From contig JABMLP010000015.1 in NCBI GenBank assembly GCA_013176395.1, positions 1,116,001 to 1,180,000 of the forward strand: a stretch of DNA of 64,000 nucleotides, given 5' to 3'. Shown here piece by piece: positions 22,151 through 32,722 of this stretch; positions within the stretch are counted from its first letter, which is position 1, and each line of letters opens with the position of its first letter. A program made the translations under genes and the position numbers. The notes under the pieces are model-generated. The model did not search any database and had not been told where the DNA came from. It was given only the letters and a program-made list of their open reading frames with translations. Origin of the DNA: Venturia oleaginea (lineage: Eukaryota > Ascomycota > Dothideomycetes > Venturiales > Venturiaceae).

Positions 22151-23206
22151 ATGTCTTCAATCCTCCCCTCCACCCAACGCGCCCTCTACATCCCCTCATT
22201 CGTCCCCTCCATCTCCTCCCTCCACACCTCTACGATACCAACCCCCGATACCACGCCCAACAGCCTCGTAATCAAAGTCACGCATGTCTCTCCAACCCAC
22301 GTAGGCCTCCTCTACGCACAAGGCCTCCACCAAAACAACAAACGCCATGCCAAACCTCCCTTCACCCTCGGCATGGACTTCGCCGGCACCGTCCTCTTCC
22401 CCGGTCTCTCCTCCTTCTCTGCAGGCGATGAAGTCTACGGCTCCCATTTCGGTGCCTTCTGTCAATATATCGTAGTAGACATCTCAAAGAGGGAGGGTGG
22501 TGGTATTCGTCTTGTCCCGCGGAACTGGACGAGTAGGGAGGCATGCGCTGCTGGGGCCTCCGGCGCCACCTCGCTCGGTTGCTTTCTAAAAGGCGGAGGT
22601 ATAAAGAAGGGAGAGTGGGTGCTTATTACGGGTGCGACGGGTGGGTTGGGCGTAATGGCTGTTCAGATTGCAAAGGCATTTGGTGGCAGGGTTATTGCTC
22701 TTGTTGGTGCGGACTCGGGTAAGGCTCAGATGCTGAAAAGTATCGGGACTGAGGCCTGTGTGAGATATGATTTACTGAAGTGGGAAGAAGAGGTTAAGAA
22801 GATTACAGGTGGGAAGGGTGTGAATCTTGTGTACGATGCTGTTGGGATGGTTGAGTCTTCTTTGAAATGCTGCGCGTACAATGGGAGGGTGGTTATTGTG
22901 GGATTTGCTGGAAGACATGGTGATATAGAGAAGGTGAGGGCGAATAGAATGTTGCTGAAGAGTGCGGTTGTAATGGGTTATAGATTTGGAGAGCATGGTC
23001 GCAGGTTTCCACAACAGGTAAAAGATATCTGGAAGACTTTTGATGATATGGTGTCGAAGGGAGACATTAAGGCTTTGGTATATGACGATGCTTATAAAGG
23101 TTTGGACAATGTGCCGAGGGCTATGATGGATATGGAGGAGAGGAAAGTATGGGGAAGAGCCGTCGTAGATCTTGAAGATGAGGGAAATGAAAGGGCTAGA
23201 TTATGA
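22151..23206 (+). CDS. MDR-family oxidoreductase (quinone-oxidoreductase-like)
   Basis: Intronless, 351 residues. Medium-chain dehydrogenase/reductase family: a GroES-like N-terminal domain (VTHVSPTHVG, GMDFAGTV, AGDEVYGSHFGAFCQY) and a Rossmann NAD(P)H domain with the nucleotide loop GATGGLGVMAVQIAKAFGG near residue 158. No zinc-binding cysteine set is seen, so it is of the zinc-free quinone reductase / enoyl reductase type. FAG and GYRFGEHGRRFPQQV later correspond to substrate-cleft segments. Cytosolic. The coding strand shows a striking switch from C-rich (22201-22260: 33 C, 4 G) to G-rich (22621-22680: 23 G, 9 C). Substrate not predictable. Confidence 0.85.
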   Translation: MSSILPSTQRALYIPSFVPSISSLHTSTIPTPDTTPNSLVIKVTHVSPTHVGLLYAQGLHQNNKRHAKPPFTLGMDFAGTVLFPGLSSFSAGDEVYGSHFGAFCQYIVVDISKREGGGIRLVPRNWTSREACAAGASGATSLGCFLKGGGIKKGEWVLITGATGGLGVMAVQIAKAFGGRVIALVGADSGKAQMLKSIGTEACVRYDLLKWEEEVKKITGGKGVNLVYDAVGMVESSLKCCAYNGRVVIVGFAGRHGDIEKVRANRMLLKSAVVMGYRFGEHGRRFPQQVKDIWKTFDDMVSKGDIKALVYDDAYKGLDNVPRAMMDMEERKVWGRAVVDLEDEGNERARL

Positions 23207-23528
23207 ATCAATCGATATGCATGGACGTAGCACCATTGTGAAAATGTAGAGGACAATTCGATCTGTGAGGGATCATCCTCCTAACTACGACCTGCTGCTT
23301 TCTCCATGCCCATCTATTGGTGCATTACCTCATTAATATCGAGTTCCTAAGATCCATTTTTCTATTATAGAGAGGTTTCCATTTCCCATCCGCTGGGCAC
23401 AGCGAATCACAGTCTCCTCAGTCGTCGCTACCCATGGTATCTCACATTATTCTTATCTTCAAACTATATCTTCTTCGCCGTGGTATGGCGGTTCTGGACT
23501 CGGCACAGCAGATATCTCAGAATCCGGA

Positions 23529-24241
23529 TCATCTGCCCGCAAGGTCAATTCGCGGATCCTCAACGTCACAAGACTGCCAATGGCTATAGAACGTACCCAG
23601 GAATGTACCTTGGGAGATTCTCTCCTCGTTCTCCTTTTCCTTCAAAGCATGCGTGGCCATGTACTTTTCTTGTGTCTTGGTAACTAGCGGCTGCGTCAAG
23701 GTCTTGTAGTGCTCGACGACGTAAAGTAGCATCTCGAGCGGGACTGAGAAAAAGGAGAATAAGCTATAAAGTGTCAGAATTATATCTCTTCTACATAGGT
23801 GTTGTGTTTTACAAGGCCGAAAAGGCAAACGCCTGTAGGGCGTATTTGATGCTGCATTGTCCAGCTTCTGGAGGCTCAGTGTTTGCACAGTTGCCAAAGT
23901 TGTAATCTTGTGTAGCGAAGATGAAGGATGTCAACCATAGGTACGAAAAGGCCAAATGAATAAAGGTTCCGTAGCCCTTGTATAGCTTGATGATAGCGAA
24001 GCATTGACCGACGCCATACATCCAGGTGTTGACCGAAGACTGGAAAGCATGAGCTACTCGACCCTTTTGAATCAGAATTACGCCTTACGATAATGGTATG
24101 ATACTTCATGTGCTTAGTCTGCTGAAACTTTGACATGAAATGCACGGATATCCCCAGAACGATGACACCAGAAGTCCATTGGAAAGCCAGAGCAGCAAAG
24201 AGAAAGATACGAAGCGCAGTGAAAGTGAAGGTGGGGGCCAT
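23529..24241 (-). CDS. Four-TM MARVEL-like membrane protein
   Basis: Exons 24241-24089, 24039-23813 and 23763-23529 give exactly 205 codons (204 residues). Four hydrophobic helices are visible: ALRIFLFAALAFQWTSGVIV, the segment around VGQCFAIIKLYKGYG, HLAFSYLWLTSFIFA, and FAFSAFLFSFFSVPLEMLLY. This is the usual size and topology of fungal MARVEL-domain proteins, which sit in the plasma membrane (for example eisosome-related Nce102 relatives), but the family call is from layout, not from a diagnostic motif. The C-terminal 60 residues are polar, cytosolic. Splicing is supported by canonical GT/AG sites and continuous helices across both junctions. Confidence 0.7.
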
Positions 24242-24936
24242 CTCGAAAGGCAGAGAGCAAACAGAGATGTTTTGAGGTCAGATGGATACGATCTTGGGTA
24301 GGACGCCCGGTCGTTCTTAAGCAGATCCGCCAGGACGTATTGTCACGGCGATTCGGGGACGGTTATCGAAGTTTGTTTGCGCGTGGTTCGAGATCGACTT
24401 CTAGTTGAGGGTGACCTGATAGAGAATATGACGTCTCCAATAATAGGTATATATTAATATCAGCAAGGTCGGCAAACCTTGGAATACAACCAAGGAAGGT
24501 CAATGTTGGGCGTGGATGATGCCGGGGCATTGAATCGCGTGAGCCTGTTCGAATCCCGAATCCCGATCCCGATCTCATTTTGATACAACTCCACCTTCGA
24601 TTCGGCCTTCGGAATTGTGCGCTTCGTTGAGTGTTGCAATTGTGCCCGAGTCAGCGTGCTCAAGGAAGTGATGCCTTTCCAAAGTACCGTGTACGTAGGA
24701 TCTGCCCGAGCTGGCCACACGGATTGCCTGGAAGGTTGAGCGAGCGCCGAGTAATTTGAAATCACTCGAGCGTACAGCGACTGATTCGAAGCCCGAGTCA
24801 TGCAGTGGATTTCACATCGTCTGGCTTACTGATTACGTCTGAAGATCTAAATATTCAACTTTGTGGTAAACCACGAGTGTGTTCCGTGCACACCGACACC
24901 AACACCTCGCTTGGCCTCCACCCACCTCGTGAGCCA
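24242..24936. other. Gene-free stretch
   Basis: Contains a short repeated pattern (GAATCCCGAATCCCGATCCCGATC near 24548, cited in two parts: GAATCCC and GATCCC) and no supported gene. Acts as upstream region of the four-TM protein and downstream region of the dienelactone hydrolase. Confidence 0.4.
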
Positions 24937-25954
24937 TTACTTGATCCAAGCATCAAACCATCTGACAGCTTGAACGTAAGCACTTTCTTGCGCAAACCTT
25001 TTCCTTGGATCCGTCAAGTTTGTACGAACAGCAAATCCATGCTCTGCGCCGGCATACAGACTTGTCTGATACGTCTTGCCGCCCTTGATAAATGCGGCTT
25101 CAGCGGAACTTCTGGCACTTGCGTTGTTCGATTCGTCAAGTTCTAGCATCATTAGCTTTCCCATATGCTGTCATCGAAGTCAATGATACTCACCTCCGTA
25201 AGCGATACTCAAAGGATTTCCGACAGCATCCCACTCTGTGAGTTCTACACTGGAAGGGTGGGCTGTAAAGCCGGCATCTAGACCCTTTCCTGCGGCCAGG
25301 AAGCGCGCAACATACTTCCCGCCGTAGCAGTAACCCACCGCTCCCATCTTTTTGACGCCCAAGTCAGAACGCATCGTCTTGATCGTGCTTTCGACAATTG
25401 CATCGGCCATAGCGACGCTATGACGAGTTCGCCATTCGGTCATATTGAAGGTTGAGCCTGGGTTCAAAGCGTCGGCAGGAATCGCATCGCCTTTGAAGAG
25501 ATCTGGGCTACACAGATGGGTTAATCACAATATCATGTTTAGAAGAGCGAGCGAGTTCGTACATCACAACAAAATACCCAGCCTTCGAAAGACTATCGCC
25601 CAACAATCGGTTATTGACCAATGGAAGTCCGAAGATATCCGTCAGGTAAAGTATCGCGACATCAGTCTTTTTGCTTGCCGGATAAGACAGATATGTGTTT
25701 ACTGCATCGCCGTCAGTCCATAGGTTCTCTTGTCCAACCTGTGCAACAAACTCACTGCCTCCGAAATCCTTGTATTCGCCAGTTGAATTACCATGGTGCA
25801 AGACGCCGCCGCCACAACTCGGCTGCATCTGTCGAAACACGGATCCAGGGTGCTCATATGCCAAAGTATCAGGCGCATACTCATCTTTAGCCACTGGATT
25901 CGAGTAGCCCAATGCCACGAAGGCGCCAATGGTCAACAAAGTGATTATGACCAT
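24937..25954 (-). CDS. Secreted dienelactone-hydrolase-family protein
   Basis: Exons 25954-25563, 25507-25194 and 25142-24937 sum to 304 codons (303 residues). The alpha/beta-hydrolase fold of this family uses a Cys-His-Asp triad: the nucleophile is about C191 in GAVGYCYGGKYVARFL, the His is in GAEHGFAVR near the C terminus, and the Asp is probably in the strand after HPSSVELTEWD. Upstream landmarks LYLTDIFGLPLVNNRL and GYFVVIPDLFKGD are typical. The first 18 residues (MVIITLLTIGAFVALGYS) form a likely signal peptide, and a Cys lies in PSCGGG. Such enzymes cleave lactones or esters; the natural substrate in fungi is mostly unknown. Intact, unlike the relic at 62.2-62.8 kb. Confidence 0.88.
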
Positions 25955-26893
25955 GATGCTTTGTTGTTGATTCTGAGAGATGGTGAAGAAGTTGAAGTTG
26001 CCTTTCTGCCTTCTTGATGGAAGGAGCAAGCATGACGACACCAGGTACAGAAGTTCGTATGGGGAAGTGATATCCCGCAATCTACGGAGGTAGCCGGATG
26101 GGTTATGGTCGTGCGATGCTCGGCCTTTAGTACGAGTGTACGAGTTCTCCCCTGAGGACATAATCCGTAACCCCATACTAATATGCTAATATTACATGCT
26201 AGTGTACAATTCACGGGAGTTTTTCCGGGATGCCGGAAACCCCCATGATGGCGAAACTGGGTAGCTCATCTTGGCAAAACTAGACCTTAATTGGGAAATA
26301 AGCGGAGCTTGTATCACGTTACTAAGATTTTTTCGAAGCAGTCCTGCTCTGATACTAGTATCATCGTAAAGCTTTATCCTCTGGTCAGTCAAAAAACACT
26401 TGAAGATCGTGAAATTTAATGCACCCTGACAATACTATAGTGTCTGGGCTAAAGAACATAGATTCTCATAAAACAGCTCCTCACATTCTGTACAGTGAGT
26501 ATATATAGTGAGCAGTACCAACATTTCCACAGAATCAACAATATCTCGCTATACCCAGAACCCGTAGCTACAACAATCTTCCCAAAGAAGTCCTTATTTT
26601 TAAGCTAGATTCGGCGTTGTCCCCCAGACCAACTGAAACCGGCCTCAATTTCTTCATCCTCTCAGGATACCTGCTCCAGTAAGGCTCACCTGAGGACTGG
26701 TATGGTGATGGTTCTCGTAAAAAGAGATGGATGCTTTTAGTACTCACCGACTTATCCGATGGATGGAGAACGGCAGATGTATTATTGGCATGCCCAGAGC
26801 TACCAAGCGAGGCCGGTGTGATAGACTCAGTGAGAGGAGTCTTAAATGAGATGGATTACGTGAATACTCATTCAGTTTGGTCGGTGGAAAGCC
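25955..26893. other. Gene-free stretch
   Basis: No gene with splice or family support. A 100-codon open frame starting at 26731 lacks any recognised motif and overlaps the end of the transporter relic. Confidence 0.4.
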
Positions 26894-27930
26894 CTAATGG
26901 ACTTTATTATACATTTCCGATGTTGTTTTCTCTTCGTCCAGAGCGACTTCTACGGGCTCTTGCGACCTTTGTTCCTCCTCCTCATCGACACACTCTGTCT
27001 TTTCTCTCCCTTCCGGAGCAATGCTCCGAGCCCTTTTATTGATATTGATGAACAGCATCGTTGTGACCAAAGCAGTTGCCAAAGCGAAAGCAAGCAAGAC
27101 CTGGAACTGTCGGTTATAGGCTTTCGCGAAGACCACTCGTGTCATCGCCGTGGATCAGTAAGCATCCATACTGGAAGCAATTGATCCTGCTTTTGAGATC
27201 TTCCAGCGTGGATTTCCCAAATTAGAAAGGAAACGCGTCCTACGATCCCGCCGGTCAAAGTGCCAACGATTCAGGGGCTCCCCCACAGGAATGCAGCACC
27301 ACCTTCTTGGATAGCAAACACAAAGAGTATCGCCCAGATTACAGATAATTCTCCGCCAACGGTATCAATTCGGGCAAGATATTTACTGGTCATCGAAGGA
27401 GTCTTGTCTACGTGTATCGCAGGAAGAAGTATCAGGAGTACAGCAGCACAAACAGGCCCACTAAATGAGAATATAGTTAGCGAGGAAGTGCCGAAGAGAT
27501 ATATGGGATAAGGAAAAGGGAACCAACTTGAGGTAAAATATCCAGCGCCATGAAGCGTGGTCAGTGACGATGCCTCCAAGAACAGGCCCCGAAAATTAGA
27601 CAAAGCAGATACAGAAGCGACTAGCGCAGTGTAGAAACCAACCTGCTCTGTGGTAGACAGGCTCATAATCACAATGAAGACCAAAGAGTTGACTGCAGCT
27701 CCTCCTCCACCTTGGAGAGCTCGAAAAATGATGCTAGAAATAGTGTTAAGCAACAATAAACGGAGCGAAGTGTGAACTTACAGTTGGTCCATTGTCTGAG
27801 CAGTCCCGCAGGCCATTGAGAAGGCAAGAAAGATCACATTTTCGAAAACCAAGATAAATTTCTGGCCAATGATATCTGATAGATGTGCAACAATCAATTG
27901 GAAAGCTCGAAACCATACTAGTAGCAGTGA
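26894..27930 (-). pseudogene. MFS multidrug-type transporter pseudogene
   Basis: Reading from 27930 downward: FRAFQLIVAHLSDIIGQKF and FLAFSMACGTAQTMDQL (helices 2-3 with the LSD-x-G-x-K loop), an intron near 27733-27780, SIIFRALQGGGGAA, then a one-base frameshift before [21 protein letters not shown] (the DHA-family motif C region), a short intron, NGPVCAAVLLILLPAIHV, and WGSP followed by TGA where Arg is expected and IVGTLTGGIVG. After about 27180 the remaining middle of the protein is missing, and the sequence jumps to the C-terminal FAKAYNRQFQVLLAFALATA. Frameshift, nonsense and an internal deletion of several helices make it non-functional. Drug/H+ antiporter or siderophore-type subfamily cannot be separated. 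Confidence 0.8.
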
Positions 27931-28661
27931 GCTTGACCGAAGCTGCTATGTCGTATTGTCCATCGGATTAATCTAAACTAGTGACATGCAGCGAAGAGAG
28001 CCCCATCCCTGCAAACACCTCCTAAATTAACGCTGCGGCAGAAAAGTCAATCACTACACAACCTTCTAGGACGGTGTGTAGCTACATAGACCACCAGTCA
28101 GTTCTGCTCCAACTCGATTACCTTGTTTTCGGCAGTGCTCGTTATCGTCCGGTGGTCGTCGTGGCTCGAAATTGGTGGCTTTCCACTTTCCAATTTCCAG
28201 CACAGGATGAACTTTGACCTGACGTGGGCCATAGCACGATGCCTATCCATGCCAAAATCTATCATTGAGAATGTTCAATAATACAGCTGGCCACGTCGAT
28301 ATTCTCAAACAAAATCTCAAATAGCTCCATCTCGTTAACATCTGCTGTCGCATCACTTGTGGCTTGCCTGCCAACTAGAGTCGGTCCTTGATTTCGCAGC
28401 CGCAACCAGCTGACACACGAAACTATGGATTTCGATCTGGAGAAGGGGCAACGAACCGAGGAACCGACCGGGCCGCTTATGCGTAAGCACGTCTGACAGC
28501 AAAATCAGAGTGGTCGGACGATTCAGAAATCACACCCTCGTAAAACACTCATCAATAATGCATACAATTCCATTTTGTGCAAGCGACCCAACGCCTGTAC
28601 CATGTTTTTAAAGTGCCAATGTCAGTCGCATTCATAAACTCATTCGCTTCTCCTCTGCCAT
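27931..28661. other. Gene-free stretch
   Basis: Upstream region of the dead transporter and 3' region of the PDI gene. A 20-codon frame at about 28424 followed by a GTAAGC donor (start MDFDLEKGQ) resembles a first exon but no second exon could be found. Confidence 0.4.
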
Positions 28662-29890
28662 CTACAACTCGCTCTTGCTCTCAGCCTCGCTCTTGACAAC
28701 CTTGAATCTCCTGAGAATGTTGCTCCTTGATTTCAAGTCATCAACTTTTGTAGGCACAAGTCCACCCTTCTTCAAGATGTTCTCAAGTCTTGCCAACTCC
28801 TTGTCCAACCAAGCGCTGTTTGCCTTGATCTTCTCTGCAGCCTTGGCGTAGTATTTGGCATACGTGCTCTTCTCGCTCGTGGCGGCCTTCACAATCTCAT
28901 CGGCCTTGCTTGCGACGTCGTTGCCACCATCGATGATCTTCTGAATGACAGAATCGATAGCTGCGACAGTTCCACCAGCAGCTGTAAGTCCACCTCCTGG
29001 AGCGCGGTATGTGCCAGCCTCCTTGTTGATGAAGTCAATGAAAGCAGCTTCGGTACGGGCGTTGCTATATGTAATGGGCTCTTTAGAGCCAGCTGGGAAC
29101 CACTTGATCGTTGGGAATCCGGTAATTCCTTGTGCTGAAGCTGTGGCTTTCGAATCCTCGGACTCGGCGTCGACCTTTGCAATGATGACGGAATCTTCGT
29201 TTGCGAAGGAGTTGGCTAGGTCTTCGTAGATAGGGGCGAGGGATTTGCAATCTGTTCCGACATTAGCTCTTATATTCACCAGACTTTTTCCTCTCTCCTC
29301 AATAGGAAAACTCACGTCCGCACCATGGCGCAGTAAATGCCACCAGCACGCTCTTTTCGCCACCGATAACTTTCTTGAACTTGGCATCATTGAGCATCTC
29401 AACAGCACTTGGTGGCTTGACAGCTCCCTTCATCTTTAATCCCGTCTTCTCGGTGATGAATGCAGACAGGCTATCTAGATCTCTACCTCCATTGTAATCT
29501 TCCGGATCCTTTCCCGTTCCATCGAACCACTTTAGTGTAGGGAATCCTTGGACACCAAATTTACGTCCAAGGGACTTATGCTCGTCTGCGTCTACTTTGG
29601 CGATTGTGACTTTGTCTTCGGCGTGCTTGAAATTTGCGGCTAGTTCTTCGTAAATTGGTGCCAGGTTCTTGCAGTCTTTGGCACAAGTTAGTATCGAGCT
29701 TGCGAGCTAGTATAGTAACAGAAAAGGTGTACTCACGACCACACCACGGCGCAAAGAACTCAACAAGCGCCGGCTTCCCTCCCTTTGTGACAATCTTCTC
29801 AAAGTTATCGGGAATCAAGTCGACAACGGCAGACGCTGCATTAACGCCCAGGACCGTCAATAAACCCGCGGTGAGGGTGAAAAGTCTCAT
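28662..29890 (-). CDS. ER protein disulfide isomerase, ERp38/TigA type
   Basis: Exons 29890-29737, 29675-29316 and 29251-28662 sum to 368 codons (367 residues). A signal peptide (MRLFTLTAGLLTVLGVNA) is followed by two thioredoxin domains, each with an APWCGHCK active site; both introns interrupt exactly this site, after the first base of the His codon, in domain 1 and domain 2. The second domain holds GITGFPTIKWFPAGSKEP. The last ~110 residues are an all-helical ERp29-like D domain (VIQKIIDGGNDVASKADEIV). This fits fungal TigA/ERp38, which forms and shuffles disulfides in the ER lumen. The C terminus ends KSEL, a weak version of KDEL/HDEL; retrieval may be by this or by partner binding. Confidence 0.94.
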
Positions 29891-30550
29891 GGTTGATGTA
29901 TATGTGCAAGTCGTGGTATTCGAGGTTCTCTGGAGTTGGAGGCAGGTGGGATATGTTTGAGGAGAGATTTTATAAGAGGCGGGAGAGATGGGTTGGTGAT
30001 CAAGTCTTATGGTGTGTACTTGAGTGTATTTATCATCAAACCTGAGCTGCACCAAAAGATTGTCGCCCCCTCGCGCAAAGGCCAGATTGAGCCCCACAGC
30101 AGCTCGAGCTATGTCATTGATTGGAAGGATCACCCAACAACATAATTGTACTTACTGTAATTTTTGTTCTATTTTTGATTCATACTACTAGAACCAGTTT
30201 ACTCTCTGCTAATTAATCATCGGTGTCGATAAATTCCTGGTATCTTTAGGATAAAAATTGCTAGCAACTTGTCAACATCGATCTCGAGTGGTAAGACTAC
30301 TTGAGGACAGATAAATTCCTAGATTCGAAGGTAGTAAAAGGGCCACATGACTTGCCGGTCTCACTGTGGTATTTTTCTATTTCTTAAGAGTCTCTCAATC
30401 ATGTATCCTTTTCAATAGCAAGCTTTGACAAGAGCACACTTGGCCTACTTCGATACCAATCTGAGGTTGAACTGGTCATGCTCTTGAGGTAGTATACAGC
30501 ATTTATAAGTTGGCAATTCCCTAGCATCATAGCCCTTCTTCCAGGGACTC
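29891..30550. other. Intergenic between PDI and adenylosuccinate synthetase
   Basis: The part next to 29891 is the PDI promoter. I see no clear unfolded-protein-response element. The rest is A/T-rich and without coding signal. Confidence 0.45.
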
Positions 30551-32242
30551 TTATGCCGCCACCACATCACGAACGATCAGGTGCTCCCTATTTGGTCCTG
30601 TTCCAATGTACTTGCACTTCACGCCCGTGAACTTCTCAATATACCCAATATAGTTTCTCGCGTTGACTGGAAGATCGTAAAACGAAGTCAAGCCGTATGT
30701 TGATTTCTTCCATCCAGAGAGTGTAACATACTTGACCTCGACATTTTGGAGGATCTTTCCGTTGGCCGGGAAGGATTCTAATGTCTGGCCTTGGTAGCTG
30801 TACTCTGTGGCCACCTTGATCTCGTCAAAGTCATCGAGGATATCGAGTTTGGTGAGGTTGAGAGCCGTGTAGCCGTTGACTTCGTGCGAGTACTTGATAA
30901 CGACCAGATCGAGCCATCCACATCGGCGTTTTCGTCCAGTGGTGACGCCGAATTCTCTGCCGACTTGTTGCAGCTTCTCGCCTTCGGCATTGAGCTGTTC
31001 AGTTGGAAATGGGCCGCTGTGTTTGATCATTAGAGAAAGGTGAGTTGTGCTGTTCAGAGCCTTACCTTCCAACACGAGTTGTATACGCCTGTTGAACTTC
31101 TTTAGCAGGGAACTAGATCTGTGTCATGAGGCTGACGTACCTTGACGACCCCAATGACCTCCTTGATCGATCGCCAGTCTAACGACAAACCGGCAATGAT
31201 GCCGCCAACACTGCAATTCGAAGATGTCACATATGGATATGTGCCGTAAGAGATATCCAGCATAATAGCTTGGGCACCTTCTACTAGAATTTTGGCCTTC
31301 TGCTCCTTTGCTGATCGCAAAAGCGGGACCTCATCAATGACGTATGGGCGAATCTCCGCGAGTTGGGTCTGTAATTGATTTAGCAGGGCTTCCTAAATAA
31401 TGTATCCATCGCGAATACCTTGAGTCTAGCCAGCTCCTCCTCGACATCATACTTGAGCAGATCGCCGAAACGTCTCTTGTAGCCATCAGCTAGACGACGT
31501 AGTCCCTTTTCGAGGACTTCTTCGTCAAGAGCATCAGCAAGCATAAGACCAGTTCTTGCTGCTTTGGAGCTGAAGGTGGGACTGTCGGAAAATCTTTAGA
31601 CGATGCATGACCTATACCTGTGGCAGAGAACATACCCAATGCCTCACAAAAAAGTTAGATGGTCAATAGTGCCAATCGATAGCAAGCAGTGCTCACCTTT
31701 TCCTGTGGTTCCAATGGCGGCCTTACCCAGCTCGATTTCTTCTAGACCGTCGACAGCTTGGAAGAGGTCGAAGTCGACGTGTGCTATAGATGTAAGCAGG
31801 TGTTGTATCGATCACTGAGGTTACCCACCTCGGTCACTAATGAAGATGCGATCATCTGGGTTCAAGCCTTTGGCTTTCAGACCTTCCAATTCCTTGAAAA
31901 AAGATGGCACATGGACGACGCCTAGTTCAATTTTAGAATAGTAGCCCCAGGCAAATTTGCAGGACTACGCACATCCACTTCCAATGAGGTTCACGCAGGC
32001 CGGGTTAAGGAGACCGCTAGGAATAAGGTGGAAATCGTAGGTGACGCCATTCGCGATGATAGTGTGACCAGCGTTGTTGCCTCCCTGACCTCGAAGACAA
32101 AGCGACACCTTGCTGGCAAGAATGTCAATCATCTTTCCCTTGCCTAAATTTTGTCAGCATGCCATTAATAGTGTTGAATAGTTTTTCCGCTAGCACCTTC
32201 ATCTCCCCACTGAGCCCCCAAAATGAGGGTTGCTTCGGCCAT
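30551..32242 (-). CDS. ADE12: Adenylosuccinate synthetase
   Basis: Nine exons: 32242-32197, 32143-31973, 31921-31829, 31783-31697, 31642-31636, 31581-31419, 31368-31141, 31088-31066 and 31016-30551. They sum to 1284 nt (428 codons). The enzyme joins IMP and aspartate using GTP, the first committed step of AMP synthesis. The GTP loop [12 protein letters not shown] spans exons 1-2; [71 protein letters not shown] and [14 protein letters not shown] are all in the family order. Two exons are tiny: 7 nt (encoding part of GIG in KGIGP) and 23 nt (AYTTRVG). The frame is intact throughout, and the C terminus VRDVVAA is normal. Confidence 0.96.
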
Positions 32243-32722
32243 TCTTCCAAGCTCTTCACTGTTACGACTTCAAGATTGTTTCTCAGTATCGGTCGAGTGT
32301 TTTGTCGTGGTAGGTGAGTTAAATGTCGGTCACAGATTCGCGGACAATTCCGAGAAAAAAAGTTCAACTGAGGTTGATGCTTTATCCACGGCGCTCGTCA
32401 TTCGGTTTGGGCTAAAACGTGCAGGGATCACCTAGAAGCGATATCGGATACTTTTATCTCTCAATTGTCTCTATCTCAATTGTCACAGAAGCTGAGCTGT
32501 TATCCGTACTGTTAGATGAGATGCGGATTTTATTTGTAGAGAATGTTATATGTTGGGCAACCGCGATTTTTGCCAACGGGTAGGGAAGTTTCCTTAACAT
32601 GGGTCTCACGGGAAGTCAAAACTTGCACAACTTTCACCAGACCTAGTGTATGCATTGCTATCTGTTGATCAAGGCTGGTAATATCAATAGCAAGTCCAAG
32701 AAGAAGGGCTGATTGATGTTTC
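32243..32722. other. Intergenic between ADE12 and ARPC1
   Basis: 480 bp; ADE12 promoter on one side and ARPC1 3' region on the other. No further gene seen. Confidence 0.5.

Noticed and set aside
24540..24580. B-box-like GTTCGAATCCC
   Set aside because: No matching stems or A-box at the right distance; the region is a short GAATCCC/GATCCC repeat.
28424..28490. Possible first exon (MDFDLEKGQ) with GTAAGC donor
   Set aside because: No acceptor and second exon with a coherent frame could be found.
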